Counted from the first letter of the stretch, positions 21,479 to 33,107 are shown. The stretch: DNA of 64,000 bases from Hemileia vastatrix (GCA_030280995.1 JASXTE010000014.1:22664150-22728149); one strand, 5' to 3'. The notes: generated by a model not told the origin, from the letters alone. Program-made: numbers and translations.

Positions 21479-22513
21479 CTATCTAATAGCGGCTGGAATC
21501 GGAATAGGTTTGATTTGCCAAGGTTCATGACAAACTACAGGAATCAAGTAAGGTTCCCCATAAGAGTGCTTCAATACACCCCTTTCCTCCTCAACAAACG
21601 CCACAGCTTTTTCCCTTAGCAAAATAACGTGCAACAACAACTTCTTTTCTTCCTCAGACAACCACCCATCAGGACCAAAATTAACAACTTTCAATCTTTC
21701 CATGGTCACCCTAGCCGTCTCTACAAATTCTGGAGGATTCTTCACCAAATGAGTACAGTACGGATCTCTTGACAAAGGAGGTCTCTTCAAAGGCGGATTC
21801 AAGCCCACAGGCATAGGCTCATTGACAGGCCTAATCTTCTGCGCTACCTTCTTATACTTTGCCGCTCCACCTTCAACTTGAGGGATCTTCAGGAATTCTT
21901 CACCACCAGACCTGGAACAAAAACCAAGGGTTTCCCCATTGCTCACATGTGTGGCCAAGGTAATGTTTTTGAAAGGTGTAGAAGAAACCCTAGCGGTGCA
22001 CAATTGGGAGGACTTACTTATAGACCCCAATCTCACCACTCCAAAACTTTTCCGCAATTCCACATCTTCATCCTCACTTCCAACTTCCAAATCTTCAAAT
22101 CTTGATTCATCTTCTGAATCACATCTTCTAAAATTTTGCAGTTTATCCTCATGCTGGAGGCCCAAAAATCGATCTTGATGATCTTCTCTCTTCAAAATTT
22201 TCTGCAGTTTAACCTCATGCTGGAGGCCCAATAATAGATCTTGACGATCTTCACAAAAATATTTTTCATCTTCTTTATTCATTATCTTCAAATTTTTTTC
22301 TTGATTTTCATGAATTATCTTGAAATTTTTATCTTCTTTTCTTGAGTTTTCTTCTGACCTACAAAAATAACCAGGGGTTTCCCAAATGCTCACAGGTGTG
22401 GCCCAGGTAATGTTTTTGAAAGGTGTAGAAGAAACCCTAGCGGTGCACAATTGGGAGGACTTACTTTTAGACCCCAATCTCACTGCCCCAAAACTTTTCC
22501 GCATATCTTTCAA
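21479..22513 (-). pseudogene. Gypsy B linker ORF leading into RT, with internal duplication
   Basis: 344 codons. Two copies of a ~43-residue block (RKSFG-VRLGS-SKSSQLCTA...TPFKNIT) are encoded by 22376-22505 and 21927-22057. Between them two copies of the 22-bp motif (about 22138 and 22203) are translated as LGLQHEDKL and LGLQHEVKL. The C-terminal part (YGEPYLIPVV, KPIPIPAAIR) is the start of the RT palm region, so it was once continuous with pol. It ends at a TAG (21479-21481). The duplicated block is unknown to me; linker regions between protease and RT are variable in gypsy elements. Confidence 0.65.
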
Positions 22514-22896
22514 TAAAGATATATAACCAATCTTCTTCTTTGTACTTGAATTAAAAATAATTAAAAATATTGAGAGAGAACAGAGACTTGATAAAAAACT
22601 TGCTGAATACTTTCAGAGGAGAGAAACATTAAAAAGAGAAAGTTGAAAATCCACTTAGTATATCTCCAAGGGAGCTGACCTACTACAACCTGGGATTTCC
22701 TCATCTCGGGGAGAGGTTGTAGCACTAGGGTGATCAGCCCTCATTACTCTAAAAAAGACAGACTCTCAATAGAGCCTGAGCCGCACTCCAAAAAACCAGA
22801 GGCAGCACCCACTTCCTTCCTTCTCCTGAAGCAGTCCATGCACTGGCACATTGAAGATAAACCAGGCCTAGTCTCCCAACCATCCTCTCTAGGGGA
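22514..22896 (-). other. Decayed coding spacer between protease and linker ORF of gypsy B
   Basis: No single open frame. Includes an inverted pair around 22690-22720 (CAACCTGGGATTTCC... and GGGGAGAGGTTGTAG). Probably former coding sequence that lost its frame. Confidence 0.35.
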
Positions 22897-25146
22897 TTAC
22901 AACCTCATGTGAAGCCTCCTTTCGTCTTCACCAGTCAACTCCAAACTGATTCCCAAATCAAATTGATAACCAATTCTTGCCTGAAAATCCATCAAGAATG
23001 GCCCACCCAAAACTGCTTTTACATTACCTTTAGCAATGTAAAAATGAACCTTCTCTGAGGCTCCTCCAACATCTAACTTCAAAATATCTGAAGTTCCAAC
23101 CAATTCAGTGACATGGCCACCGATCCCTCTCAAATTCCCACCAATTCCAGTTTTGATGGGGAGGCCCATATGAGTTGCCTCAAACAAAGAAATCAGGTTT
23201 ATCTGAGAACCTGAATCCACCAATGCCCTTGCCTCCCTGCCATTCAGAGTGACATTGACATATCCCAGAGGAGCAGAAAAATTAGTTTTCAACCCTTCAC
23301 CAAACTTTTCAGCAGAATCACAGATGTATTCCACCTCCCCAGAAGACATTCTTCTTCTGGTCAACAACTTTTTCTGCCTATCAGCCAACCCTGGACTGAT
23401 AGCATACAATTCCCCATAAGATAGGGAAACCTGACCCTGATTCATCCTTTCCAGGACAGAGTCCATAACATTAACTTGATCAGACACTACTGGCCTCTCA
23501 AAGTGAGCCCTTGGCTTCACCACCTTGGTCTTGGAAGCTTCTTGAGGACCAGCACCACCAACAGATTTACCATTAACAGGAACCAAACCAGATCCCTCAC
23601 CAGAACCTCTGACTCCAATAGGCTTTGGCAATGAAGCCAAAGGGACATCCTCCTCAGAGTCAGAATCCACCTCCATTGGCATTGGCTCACCATTCAGGTC
23701 CAATGCGCCAAAACTAGGGGGGGCCATATCAGCCATACCCTTCTGCATCTTTTACAGCTCCTCTTTGCTGTACCTCTTCCTAGCTGCACTCAGCTTAGGA
23801 TCCCCCTTTGAAGCATTTGGCTTTGGTCGGGCCTGAGAACTGCTCTTAGGGCTTCCCACCTTTCCTGCTTCCAAATCATAAACACCAGCCAAGCATTAAC
23901 CACTTGACTGTCCACCACAAGAATACAACTCCAAACCACCAAAGGAAGTAGAAAAAGAGACCTTATTGACCTCCTTCCCCTTTCCCTTGACGTCCTCATC
24001 TACCTTAACAGAAGACTTCCCCTGATCAGGAATCTCCTCAAACCTTGGCCTCCTTTGATTGAGACCACCCCTTCTCCTGACCAAATCAACAGGAGCCTGC
24101 CCTTCACTGGGCTTCACAAAAGAACCGTCAGGGAACTTGAAAACCCTGCCATCAAACTCCACTTTTCCTTCAGACACATCTTGGTTCAGTGCCCAACAAT
24201 CATTGGACCTGTGCCCCCTCCTACTTCAATAAGAGCAAACCCAAGGATCACTCCTACCAGCCCTCCTTTCAAAATCTCTAGGCTGAGAAGGTGCCTTATT
24301 AACCTTCTTGGCCTCCTGAACAAAAATGTGCAGCTGCTTTGTAAGATCAGCCAACTGCTCCACCATTGGGTCCCTCTCCTGTTTGGGAACCTGCACCAAA
24401 TTTTTCTCCTCCTTCTTCTCCCTAACTTCCTCTTCAGCCAAAGCCTCACTGACTTTGCTGACATACTTGGCACACCCCTCCTGATAGGTGTCCACAGCCA
24501 ATAACTTCAAATGGGCCTCAACAGCCTCCTTCACCTTATCCAAGGCAGGCAACTTCTGGTCCCCATTAGAAAGATTCTTCATCAATTCCTTTCTTGAAAA
24601 CTCCTTCAACACATCCATTCTGACATCTCTAGCCAGGGCAGACCAAAAAACATCTTTGGCAGCATTTTCATGTGCCAGCTCCTCCACTTCCACCAAATAT
24701 TCCACCACAGGATCAAACTGTAGCAGAAACTTCCTGTAACTATGTAAGTTAACAACACCACCATAAGATTGCCATTTACTGACAACCTTTTTCAGATCCA
24801 CCATAGTGAACCTAAAACCCCATCTATCCACCATTTCCCTACACAACAATTTCCAATCCCTCTTCTTGTAGCCAGACATGGCCACAATCTCCTTCTCCAC
24901 TGACCTATCACAAATGAAGAAGATAATCTGCTTCACCATGTCCAGGTACGAAGCACCATCCAACCCAGCAGCAGTTTCATACTTCTCTAGAAACCACTTG
25001 ACATCCTCCCCATTAAATTTGGTACCATCCCAAGTTTTAATCCTCACACACTCCCTAACCATCACAGAAGGAGAACCATCCCCCCCACTGACAGTCACCA
25101 CAGGAATAGCAGAACCAGAAGCCATTCTTCCAGTCTGAAACACCAA
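22897..25146 (-). pseudogene. Gypsy B gag and aspartic protease, single frame with stops
   Basis: Starts at 25146, 70 nt inside the 5' LTR. Gag is a helical domain (residues ~30-230) followed by a CX2CX4HX4C zinc knuckle at its end. The knuckle's second Cys codon is TGA (24226-24228: CSY-stop-SRRGHRSNDC). The same frame continues through TAA stops at 23896-23898 and 23752-23754 to the retropepsin, with the active site LVDSGSQINL and a flap/C-terminal AVLGGPFLMDF, ending with TAA at 22897. Gag packages RNA; the protease matures the particle. With three internal stops this copy cannot make a complete polyprotein without readthrough. Confidence 0.85.
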
Positions 25147-25195
25147 AAAGAGCCAACCAAAGAAAACAGAGATTCCAAAGAACTAGCTAGTTCTA

Positions 25196-25212
25196 CCCCA
25201 AGTTGGGCGCCA
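25196..25212 (-). promoter_or_regulatory. Primer-binding site of gypsy B
   Basis: On minus TGGCGCCCAACTTGGGG lies 4 nt inside the LTR end, the normal position for pairing with a tRNA 3' end (…GGCGCCA). It fixes the LTR boundary at 25217. Confidence 0.75.
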
Positions 25213-25216
25213 GAAA

Positions 25217-26308
25217 TGTAGACAATCCTATAGTACTAGCTATAGGCCTTGACCAAGGGAGTTGGAGAAAAACCAGAGAGAAAATCCCCTGTCCCTTTAG
25301 AAAAATAGAGTGAGATTTACTTGCTAAAGTAAGTTGGTTCCTGTTTTGCTAAAGCTCCTTTTTAACACACTTGACTGCTTGATGAGCCAAGAAAGTAGTC
25401 ACCAGATAGACAACCAGACCAAAGAACTGAAATGTAGAACAAAGTCCACACCAGAGACAGCAAAGATACTTGATGTAGGCTGAAAATCCACACCAGAGAC
25501 AGCAATAATACTTGCTATAGCTTGCAAGACTATAACAGAGAAAACAGTTGCCAAAGTTAAGTTAAATGAAGAACTCACTTGCAACAAACACAGCCAATTG
25601 TGGCCAGAAAACAGTGAAAACTGAGTGAGGAACAATGAGATCACCTCTGTATGGTTGTATGATGATTATGTTGCCCCAAACTGTCTTATTCACTATGTAC
25701 ACACAGACCACTAACTAAGAGCCCATGCGCACCCACCAATCTGGCACCTGTACCCGCCAAATTGCATAAAAAACCCTCCTGGAGCGCTCCCCAACCTCCT
25801 AAAACAGAGGCGGGCGGGCTGCCCGACGTCGGAGATGCTGCCTGAAGCGGCCCGGCCTCCCTGAAGCCAAAAAACCAATAAAAACCACTAATCTACTTGG
25901 AAAAATTAGCTACAACTACTAAAAACTTTAAAACACGGAATTTCACTATAACAACATTGAGACATGAAATATCGAGAAAAATTAGCTCTATCAAATTGTA
26001 CTAAGCACTTAACCCTAAGACGTAAGGTTAGCCCGTAAAACACGAAAAACAAAATTAAACAGCAATCTTTTACAAATGAAAAATGAGGAAATGACCCCTT
26101 AAAACTCAGAATATGAAAAATGTCTACAAGACATAAAATATAGAGAACAACCAGGGCTATCCAATGATAGTACCCACATACCCGCCGACCCAATATCCAC
26201 CGAATAAAACCAGAAAAATACCCAATTCTTTAGCAGATGTCAATTAAGACATGCACAAACCGCACCAAATCACACAACAAAGGCCCCTGCCAATGTTGGA
26301 AGACCACA
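25217..26308 (-). repeat. 5' LTR of gypsy B
   Basis: 1092 bp, on plus TGTAGACAATCC...GACCACA, so TG...CA on both strands. The part 25755-26308 matches 13714-14268; the part 25217-25508 matches 9324-9615 inverted. A GC-rich block at about 25780-25860 contains GGCGGGCGGGCTGCCCGACG. Confidence 0.8.
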
Positions 26309-29300
26309 ACGGCACCTGAACAAACATTTCCAGAACAAGTTTGGCCGAACTTGTGCTGGACACGTTTATGATGGAGAGTATCTAGGGTGGAAGTGTTTCT
26401 CAGTACATTAGTTTTTTGTTTTTCACATTGCTATTGGTTTTTTAACTTTTTTTCTATCATTCATATTTATCTTATAATTAATTTTTTGTCACCATATATA
26501 TTATTAATGTTTCTAGTATAGCAAAAACCTGCATGCCAAATGCAAAATTGGTGATGTTACACCTTTAATAATATTATTATATAAAGTTAAAAAATATGAA
26601 TATGTTTAGTTTTTAGAAAAATAAATTGATATTTAAAATTAAAAAGAGTAATAGAAAAGTAAAATAAAAATAATTGGGATGAAATACGAAAAAATACAAG
26701 TAAAATTTTTACTATCAAGAGCCAAAAGTGGTGTTGGGAAAGTTGGGGACCCCTAGGTCAAGACTTGGTCTAAACTTACTTTTATGTATAGCTAACAAAT
26801 TTTGACCTGAGGTTTGGACAGACTTCCAGGAGACAATTTTACAATATTAAACATTCTTTACATCAATAATTGAGTGAAATATCATTTTTATTGCCATAGA
26901 GAGAATTTATCTCATATGACTTCATGCAACCAAAAGTGTCCAGCACAAGTTCGGCCGAACTTGTGCTGGACACTTTTATAATTGAGAGTAGGCATACAGC
27001 AAATCTTCTTAAACTCAAAAGGGATTTCTTACAAACATTTCCACTTGAATTTGATCTTTCTGTGTCATTTAAATTTACCATTTGATTAATTTTTTGTCAT
27101 CATTATATTATTAACGTTATTACTATAGTAATAACTTGTGTGAAAAATGCATACCAGGTGGTGTTCCACCTTTAATGATATATTATTAAATAAAGGTATA
27201 AGAGTATGAAAATTAAATATTTTAAAAATTAAAAATTGATATCCAAAGCAATATGAGCAATAAAAAAGTAAAATAAAAGGGATAAAATAAGAAAAAAAAT
27301 CTAAGGAAAATTCCCACTATCAATAACAAGTAGAGGTGTTAGATCAAATGTGCACCACCAGGGCTAAACTTGGACTATATTTTCTTTTTTTTTAAACCAA
27401 AGAAAGTGTCCTGATGAGTTTTGAAAAATCATCAGGAGGACATTTTGGCAATATCAAACTACTTATTGTGCAATGATTGAGCAGAATGTCATTTTCATTT
27501 CCATAGAGTAAATTTATCCCATCTTACTGCATGCAACCAAAAGTGTCCAGCACAAGTTCAGCAAAACATATGCTGGACACTTTTATGATGGTGAGTATCT
27601 AGGGTGCAGGTATTTCTTATAAACAAATCCACTTGTATATGATCTTTCTGTGTCATTCATATTTATCATTTGATTCATTGTTTTTCACCATTATACTATT
27701 AATGTTATTAGTATTGAAAAAATTTGTAAGCCAAATGCATACTGGGAGATGCTACATCTTTCATAATCTTATTAAATAAATGTAAAAAAAATATGAAAAG
27801 TATTAGTTTTACAATAAATAAATTGATATTTGAAAGCAAAAAGAGGAATAAAAAAGTAAAATAAAAGTGATTAAATATGAAATTAAACATTTAAATAAAA
27901 TTTCTGCCATCAAAGATAATTTGAGTTTTCAGACCAAATTTGCACCACCAGTTCTAGATTTGGAATTTTTTTTCTTTTTTTTAAAATCAATAAAAGTGTC
28001 CACCTGAGGTTTTACAAAAAATCAGGAGGATAGTATAGCAGTATAAACTACTTCTTGTGCAATGATTGAGCAAAAATTCATTTTAACTTCCATTGAGTAA
28101 ATTTATCCCATCTGACTGCATGCAACCAAAAGTTTCCAGCACAAGGTCAGCCGAAATTGTGCTGGACACTTTTATGATGGAGAGTAGCTAGGGTGCAAGT
28201 CATCTTCAGTTAATCTTATATTCATTTTAAAAATGTCTATGGGTATTTGATCTTTCTGTGTCATCCATATTTATTATTTGATTATTTTTTAGTCGCCATT
28301 ATATTATTAATGTTTTTAGTATAGCAAAAACATGTGTAATGAATGTACACTTGGTGATTTTACAACTTTAATAGAGTAATATAATAAATGTAAAAAAATT
28401 TAAAAGTTATCAGTTTTACCAAAATAAAATTTATATTTAAAAGCTAAAGGATAAATAAAAGGGTAAGATTAAAATTAAAGAGATAAAACATGAAATAAAG
28501 ATATTAAGTATAATTTCTGAAATCATGAGCCAGTAGAGGCTTCAGAAAAAATGGGCACCATCATAGATTAACATGGATCAAATTTACTTTTTACCAATGG
28601 AAAAAGTTGTCTACCTTAGGTTTGGACAAACTTCCAGGGGACAATTCGTCCATATAAAACTAGTTTCAGTGCAATGATGGAGTGATAATTCACTCTCATT
28701 TCCATAAAAAGAATTGATTGTGTCTGACAGCATGCAACCAAAAGTGTCAAGCACAAGTTTAGCCAAACTTGTGCTGGACACTTTTATCATGAAGAGTAGC
28801 CAGGGTGCAAGTCATTTTAAATCATCTGAAATTTCTTATAAACATTTCCACTGTAATTAAATCTTTGTGCCTCACTCATATTTATCAATTGATTAATTTT
28901 TTTCACCATTATATTATTAATATTATCAGTATAGAAAAAACTTGTGTGCCAAATGAATACTGGGTGATGTTACACCTTTTATAATATTATTAAATAAAGG
29001 TAAAAAAATATAAAAATGATTTATTTTACAAAAAATAAACTTCTATCCAAAAGCAATATGAGAGGAATAAAGTCAAATGAAAGAAATCAAAGATGAAAAT
29101 TAAAATCCAAGTTAAATTCCTGCCATAAACAGAAAAAAGAGATGTTGAATCAAATTAGCACAATCAGGGCTAAACTTGCACTAAATTTTCTTTTTTGTAA
29201 AAATAAAAAAAAAATTCACTTGAGCTTTACCAAAACTTCAGCATGACAATTTTGCCATATCAAACTACTTCTAGTGTAATTTTTTATCAAAAACTTATCT

Positions 29301-31260
29301 TCATTTCCATAGAGAGAATTGCTCCCATCTGACTGCACCTGACCATAAGTGTCCAGCACAAGCTCAGCCAAACTTGTGCTGGACACTTTTATGATGGAGA
29401 GTAGCTAGGGTAGAATTTTTCTTCAGTTCATCTAGTATTTCTTACAAACATGTCTACTGGTATTATATCTTTGTTCCTCACTCATAAATATAATTTGATT
29501 AATTTTTGGTCACCATTATATTATTAATTTTATAAGTATAGAAAAAACTCATTTGCCAAATGCATACCAGGTGATGTTATTCCATTTAAAATATTATTAA
29601 ATAAATGTATAAAAATATGAAAACAGTTCATTTTAAAAAATTTTAATTGATATCATGAAGCAATATTAGGAATAAAAAATTAAGTTAAAGGGATCAAATA
29701 TTAAAAAAGAAATCCAAGTAATATTCCTACTATCAAAGGCTAGTAGAGGTGTTGAAGCAAATGAGAGCCATCAGGGATAGCTTGTACTAAATTGAATTTT
29801 TTTTAAAGATAAAAAATTGTGCACCTGTGGTTTGGATGAAATCTAGGTAGAAAATTTGGCTATGTAAAACTACTTCTAGTGAAGTTTTTTATCAAATAAT
29901 TTTTTTCATTGCCATAGCAAGAATTGATCTCATATGACTGCAACTGACCAAAAGTGTCCAGAACAAGTTCGGCCGAACTTGTGCTAGACACTTTTTTGAT
30001 GATGAGTATCTAGGGTGCAGCTCTTCTTCAGTGCAACTGGTATTTTTTTAAACATATCCACTGGTATTTGATCTTTCTGTTTTATTAATAATTATCATTT
30101 GATCAATTTTTTGTTACCAGTATATTATTATTTTTATTAGTATAGCAAAAAAACATGTGCCAAATGCTTACAGGGTGATGTTAAACCTTTAATAATTTTA
30201 TTAAATACAGGTAAAAAATTATGAAAATGATTTGTTTTACATAAAATTTATTGATATCTAAAAGAAAAAAAAGGGATAAAAAGAAATAGGTTGAATAAAA
30301 GGGATTTTATATGAAATTCAAAATTCAAGCTAAATGCCTACTTTCAAGGCTCAGAAGAGGTGTTGGATAAAATGGGCATCATCAGGAATAAAATTGTACT
30401 TAATTTGATTTTTTTTAAAACTAAATGAAGTTTTCAACTGATTTTTTTCCAATATTTAGTTGGACACTTTTTCTATATCAAATTACTTCTATTACCATGA
30501 TTGACCAAATTAAATCCTCATTTCCATATGCAGAATTGATCCCATATGGCTGGACCAGGCCAAAGGTGTCAACCACAAGTTTGAGAATTCTTCTGGTGGA
30601 CAATTTTATGATGGACAGTAGTAGGGTGCAAGTCTTCTTTAGTTAATCTAGTATTCCTCATAAACATTTCCAACTTATTTTTGGCCAAAAATCAGGTGGA
30701 AAGTTTGTCCATATAAGATTACTTCTAATGCCATGATTGACTAAAAATTGATTCTCATTGCCATATAAAGAGTTGATCCCATATGACTGGGTCTGGAAAA
30801 AGTGTCACCACAATTTTTGATAAACTTAAGTTTGAAAATTTTATGATGGAAAGTAATTGCAAGTCTTCTTCATTTCATCAAGTAATCCTCATAAAAATTA
30901 CCACCTGTATTTTGGCCAAACTTCAGGTGGACACTTTGGCCATATTAAATTAATTCTAGTTCCATGTTGATAAAAAACTCATACTTATTGCCATATATAG
31001 ATATTAAACCCATCAGACTGTGCCTTTCCAAAAGTGTCTACCTGAATTATGGCTAAACCTCAGTTGGACACTTTTATGATGCAGAGTAGCTAGGGCAAAA
31101 GTATTCTTCAGTTAATTTGGTATTCATAATAAATTAATCCTCCTGAATTTTAGCCTAACTTCATGTGGACAATTTCAGAAAGCACCAGTTAGTCACTATC
31201 CATCAAAAAAGTGTTCACCAAAATTTTGGCTAAACTTGTGGTGGACCCCTTTGATCAGCC
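26309..31260. repeat. Tandem array of ~605-bp units with 46-bp palindromes
   Basis: Palindromes start at about 26327, 26932, 27539, 28128, 28740, 29346, 29950 and 30562 (spacing 605, 607, 589, 612, 606, 604, 612), followed by shorter decayed units near 30794, 31033 and 31208. The best copy, 26932-26977, is a perfect 46-bp palindrome with arms AAAAGTGTCCAGCACAAGTT plus CGG. Shared sequence after it includes ATGATGGAGAGTAGCTAGGG and, further on, CACCATTATATTATTAATG. No coding is seen. The left end is cut by gypsy B. It could be a satellite or an internal array of a non-autonomous transposon. Confidence 0.85.
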
Positions 31261-31983
31261 ACAGTCAGATGAGATCAACTCGTTAGATGGAAATGATGAT
31301 GATGTTTTGGTCAATCATGGAAATAGAAGTAGTTTGATGTGGCCAAATTACCCCCCTGAAGGTCAGACAAACCTCACAAGGACAATTTTTAGCAGGGAGT
31401 AACTGAGAAAAATCCATTTATCAGAAGGAAAATCTTTTATTGGATAAATTCCAAGGTTTCATACTTGTATATTATGGTCAGTATTAATTTTGAAAGTGTC
31501 TGTCCAAGCAATTTCATTGCCCATCATGACACATTTTGTTTTAAATGTTTCAAAATGTGTGATACAGTATTAAGGTGTCACATAGTATAATTAAGTTCTA
31601 TTAAGTGCCCTCCTATGATGCCTAAATTTATCATTTAATATCTTACATAATAATTTTTTTTATATAAATTCATCAATATTTTATTTTATTATCAAATTTA
31701 ATAGAGCAAGTATCCTGAATTATTATATATGCATAAGCTTAGGTTAGATCAATTTGTGCTCAATTTGTGCTCATCAGAGGACCAAAATCAAGTTCTGGAG
31801 GATCAACTTGTGCATAATTTGGAATCAGTTGATATTCTGTCTATAATCAATCTGAGAATAAATGTAAATCTAACTGTAATTTACTTATGTTTATAAAGTA
31901 TTCATAAACCTGGCATAATTAAGGGACACTCTAAATTTCAAGAGAGCGGATTGCTAGCAATTCACCCCTAGATTTCCCGTGGT
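31261..31983. repeat. AT-rich region ending in a CACTA-type terminus
   Basis: Near 31745-31775 there are two TCAATTTGTGCTCA repeats; at 31948-31984 GGATTGCTAGCAATTC is followed by CACCCCTAGATTTCCCGTGGTG. This is the same plan as 9323: subterminal TGTGCTCA repeats, GCTAGC palindrome, terminal GTGGTG. The element's other end was not found; it could lie beyond the palindrome array, which would then be internal. Confidence 0.5.
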
Positions 31984-32420
31984 GAAAGATTCTCTAAATG
32001 ACTTTGTAAAAAATTGAAATAGTATTTAATGGCTAGTTTTTACACTCCTGTAAATCTTCAGTCTCAATATTAGTTACTTATTACAAACATTGAATAAACC
32101 AATAGCTTGTATGTATCAAGAGGTATGAATAGAAATAAACCACTTCTACATGTTGTTTTTGACTGTGGAAAATGAGTGCTGAGATCAGACAGGTTGAAAT
32201 TTGTTCTTCAGCTAAAAGATAGATTCCACCTTTTTTCACATCCTTTTCAACTCTATACATACCTTTCTCTGCCTTTTTATTCCTTCTGACTTCATTCCCA
32301 TATCTCTTCTTTTGATAAACATCCCAAGGCAGTTACTGTAGTATTGAACATCCATGAGTAAGTTTCCATATTCATCACCCCTCCCCTCCCCTCCCCTTTT
32401 ACTTTTTACCCCACGCCACT

Positions 32421-32659
32421 AACTACAAAATATATGGGGTGGACTTGCTAGCAAGTCCCCAGCCTGAACTCAGATTGAACTCATACTGAACTCATACTGA
32501 ACTCTACTTGAAGACCCACCTAAAAATGCTCTGCTGAGTGGTGTTCATCCCTGATTGTATGGTTCCCTTGTCAATATCTCAATGTGTGTTCAATCTGTGG
32601 TGAATTTGAGTCCAAGGTTGCGGACTTGCTAACAAGTCCTCCCCCTGTATTGCGTGGTG
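32421..32659. mobile_element. CACTA-type MITE with 3-bp TSD ACT
   Basis: 239 bp. Left end AACTACAAAATATATGGGG (first base presumably mutated from C), right end complement CACCACGCAATACAGGGGG. Each end is followed inward by an imperfect palindrome around GGACTTGCTAGCAAGTCC. Subterminal repeats ACTCATACTGAACTCATACTG lie on the left, CTCAATGTGTGTTCAATCTG on the right. Flanked by ACT at 32418-32420 and 32660-32662. No coding capacity. Near-identical in plan to 60930-61190 in opposite orientation. Confidence 0.8.
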
Positions 32660-32662
32660 ACT

Positions 32663-33107
32663 AATCATGTTTCCCTCCTCGTCTATACTCACCCCTTTCT
32701 CACTCCTCTCTACCCCACACCACCTTTTTCACTTCCCAACTCAACCTTTCCTTTCTACCCTTTAACCCACCAAGCCCTTTTTAAATATCCTAATCCTCTT
32801 GCTTCCGAAAATACAACCTTCTTGTTCCCCATCCCAACCATTTAACCTCAAAATCATCTTAATCCTTTTGCTGCTCACCCAACCTCTTTGGCATGTCAAT
32901 TAACCCCTTTTTCTCCATATAGAGGAAGAGTGGTGAGAAGGAGATCAGTTAAATTTATTCATAGTGATATGAGATATATAAGGGTGGATAGGGGATCAAA
33001 AGGGGTTATATGTGTAACAAATTAATTTAGGTGAGGTGTGGTGGTAAGGAGAGGGGTGGTGAGGGGAGAGGACTGGGAGAGTAGCACTAAATTTTAGAGA
33101 GTGAGAG
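32663..33107. other. Strand-asymmetric pyrimidine then purine tracts
   Basis: 32678-32930 is C/T-rich, 32980-33107 G/A-rich, forming a loose imperfect inverted pair (CCCCACACCACC against GGTGTGGTGG). Contains ORFs of low complexity that I do not consider genes. The chromovirus C insertion site (GAGAG) is at its end. Confidence 0.5.

Larger units (their letters stand above)
13714..26308 (-). mobile_element. Ty3/gypsy element B with antisense genes
   Basis: On the minus strand: 5' LTR (25217-26308), primer-binding site, gag-protease, a linker ORF with an internal duplication, RT/RNase H/integrase, stem-loop-rich 3' region, polypurine tract (GGAGGGAGGA, complement of 14269-14278) and a truncated 3' LTR (13714-14268). 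Two intron-containing genes run on the plus strand between the polypurine tract and the integrase end. Coding regions carry at least seven stops and one probable frameshift. Total about 12.6 kb, long for a gypsy element because of the antisense module. Confidence 0.85.

Noticed and set aside
26309..31260. Regularly spaced palindromes as a CRISPR array
   Set aside because: Units are ~605 bp, spacers are homologous to each other, and the context is eukaryotic; not a CRISPR.
32654..32845. Pro/Phe/Thr-rich small ORF as a secreted protein
   Set aside because: It is the translation of a pyrimidine tract; low complexity and no conserved feature.
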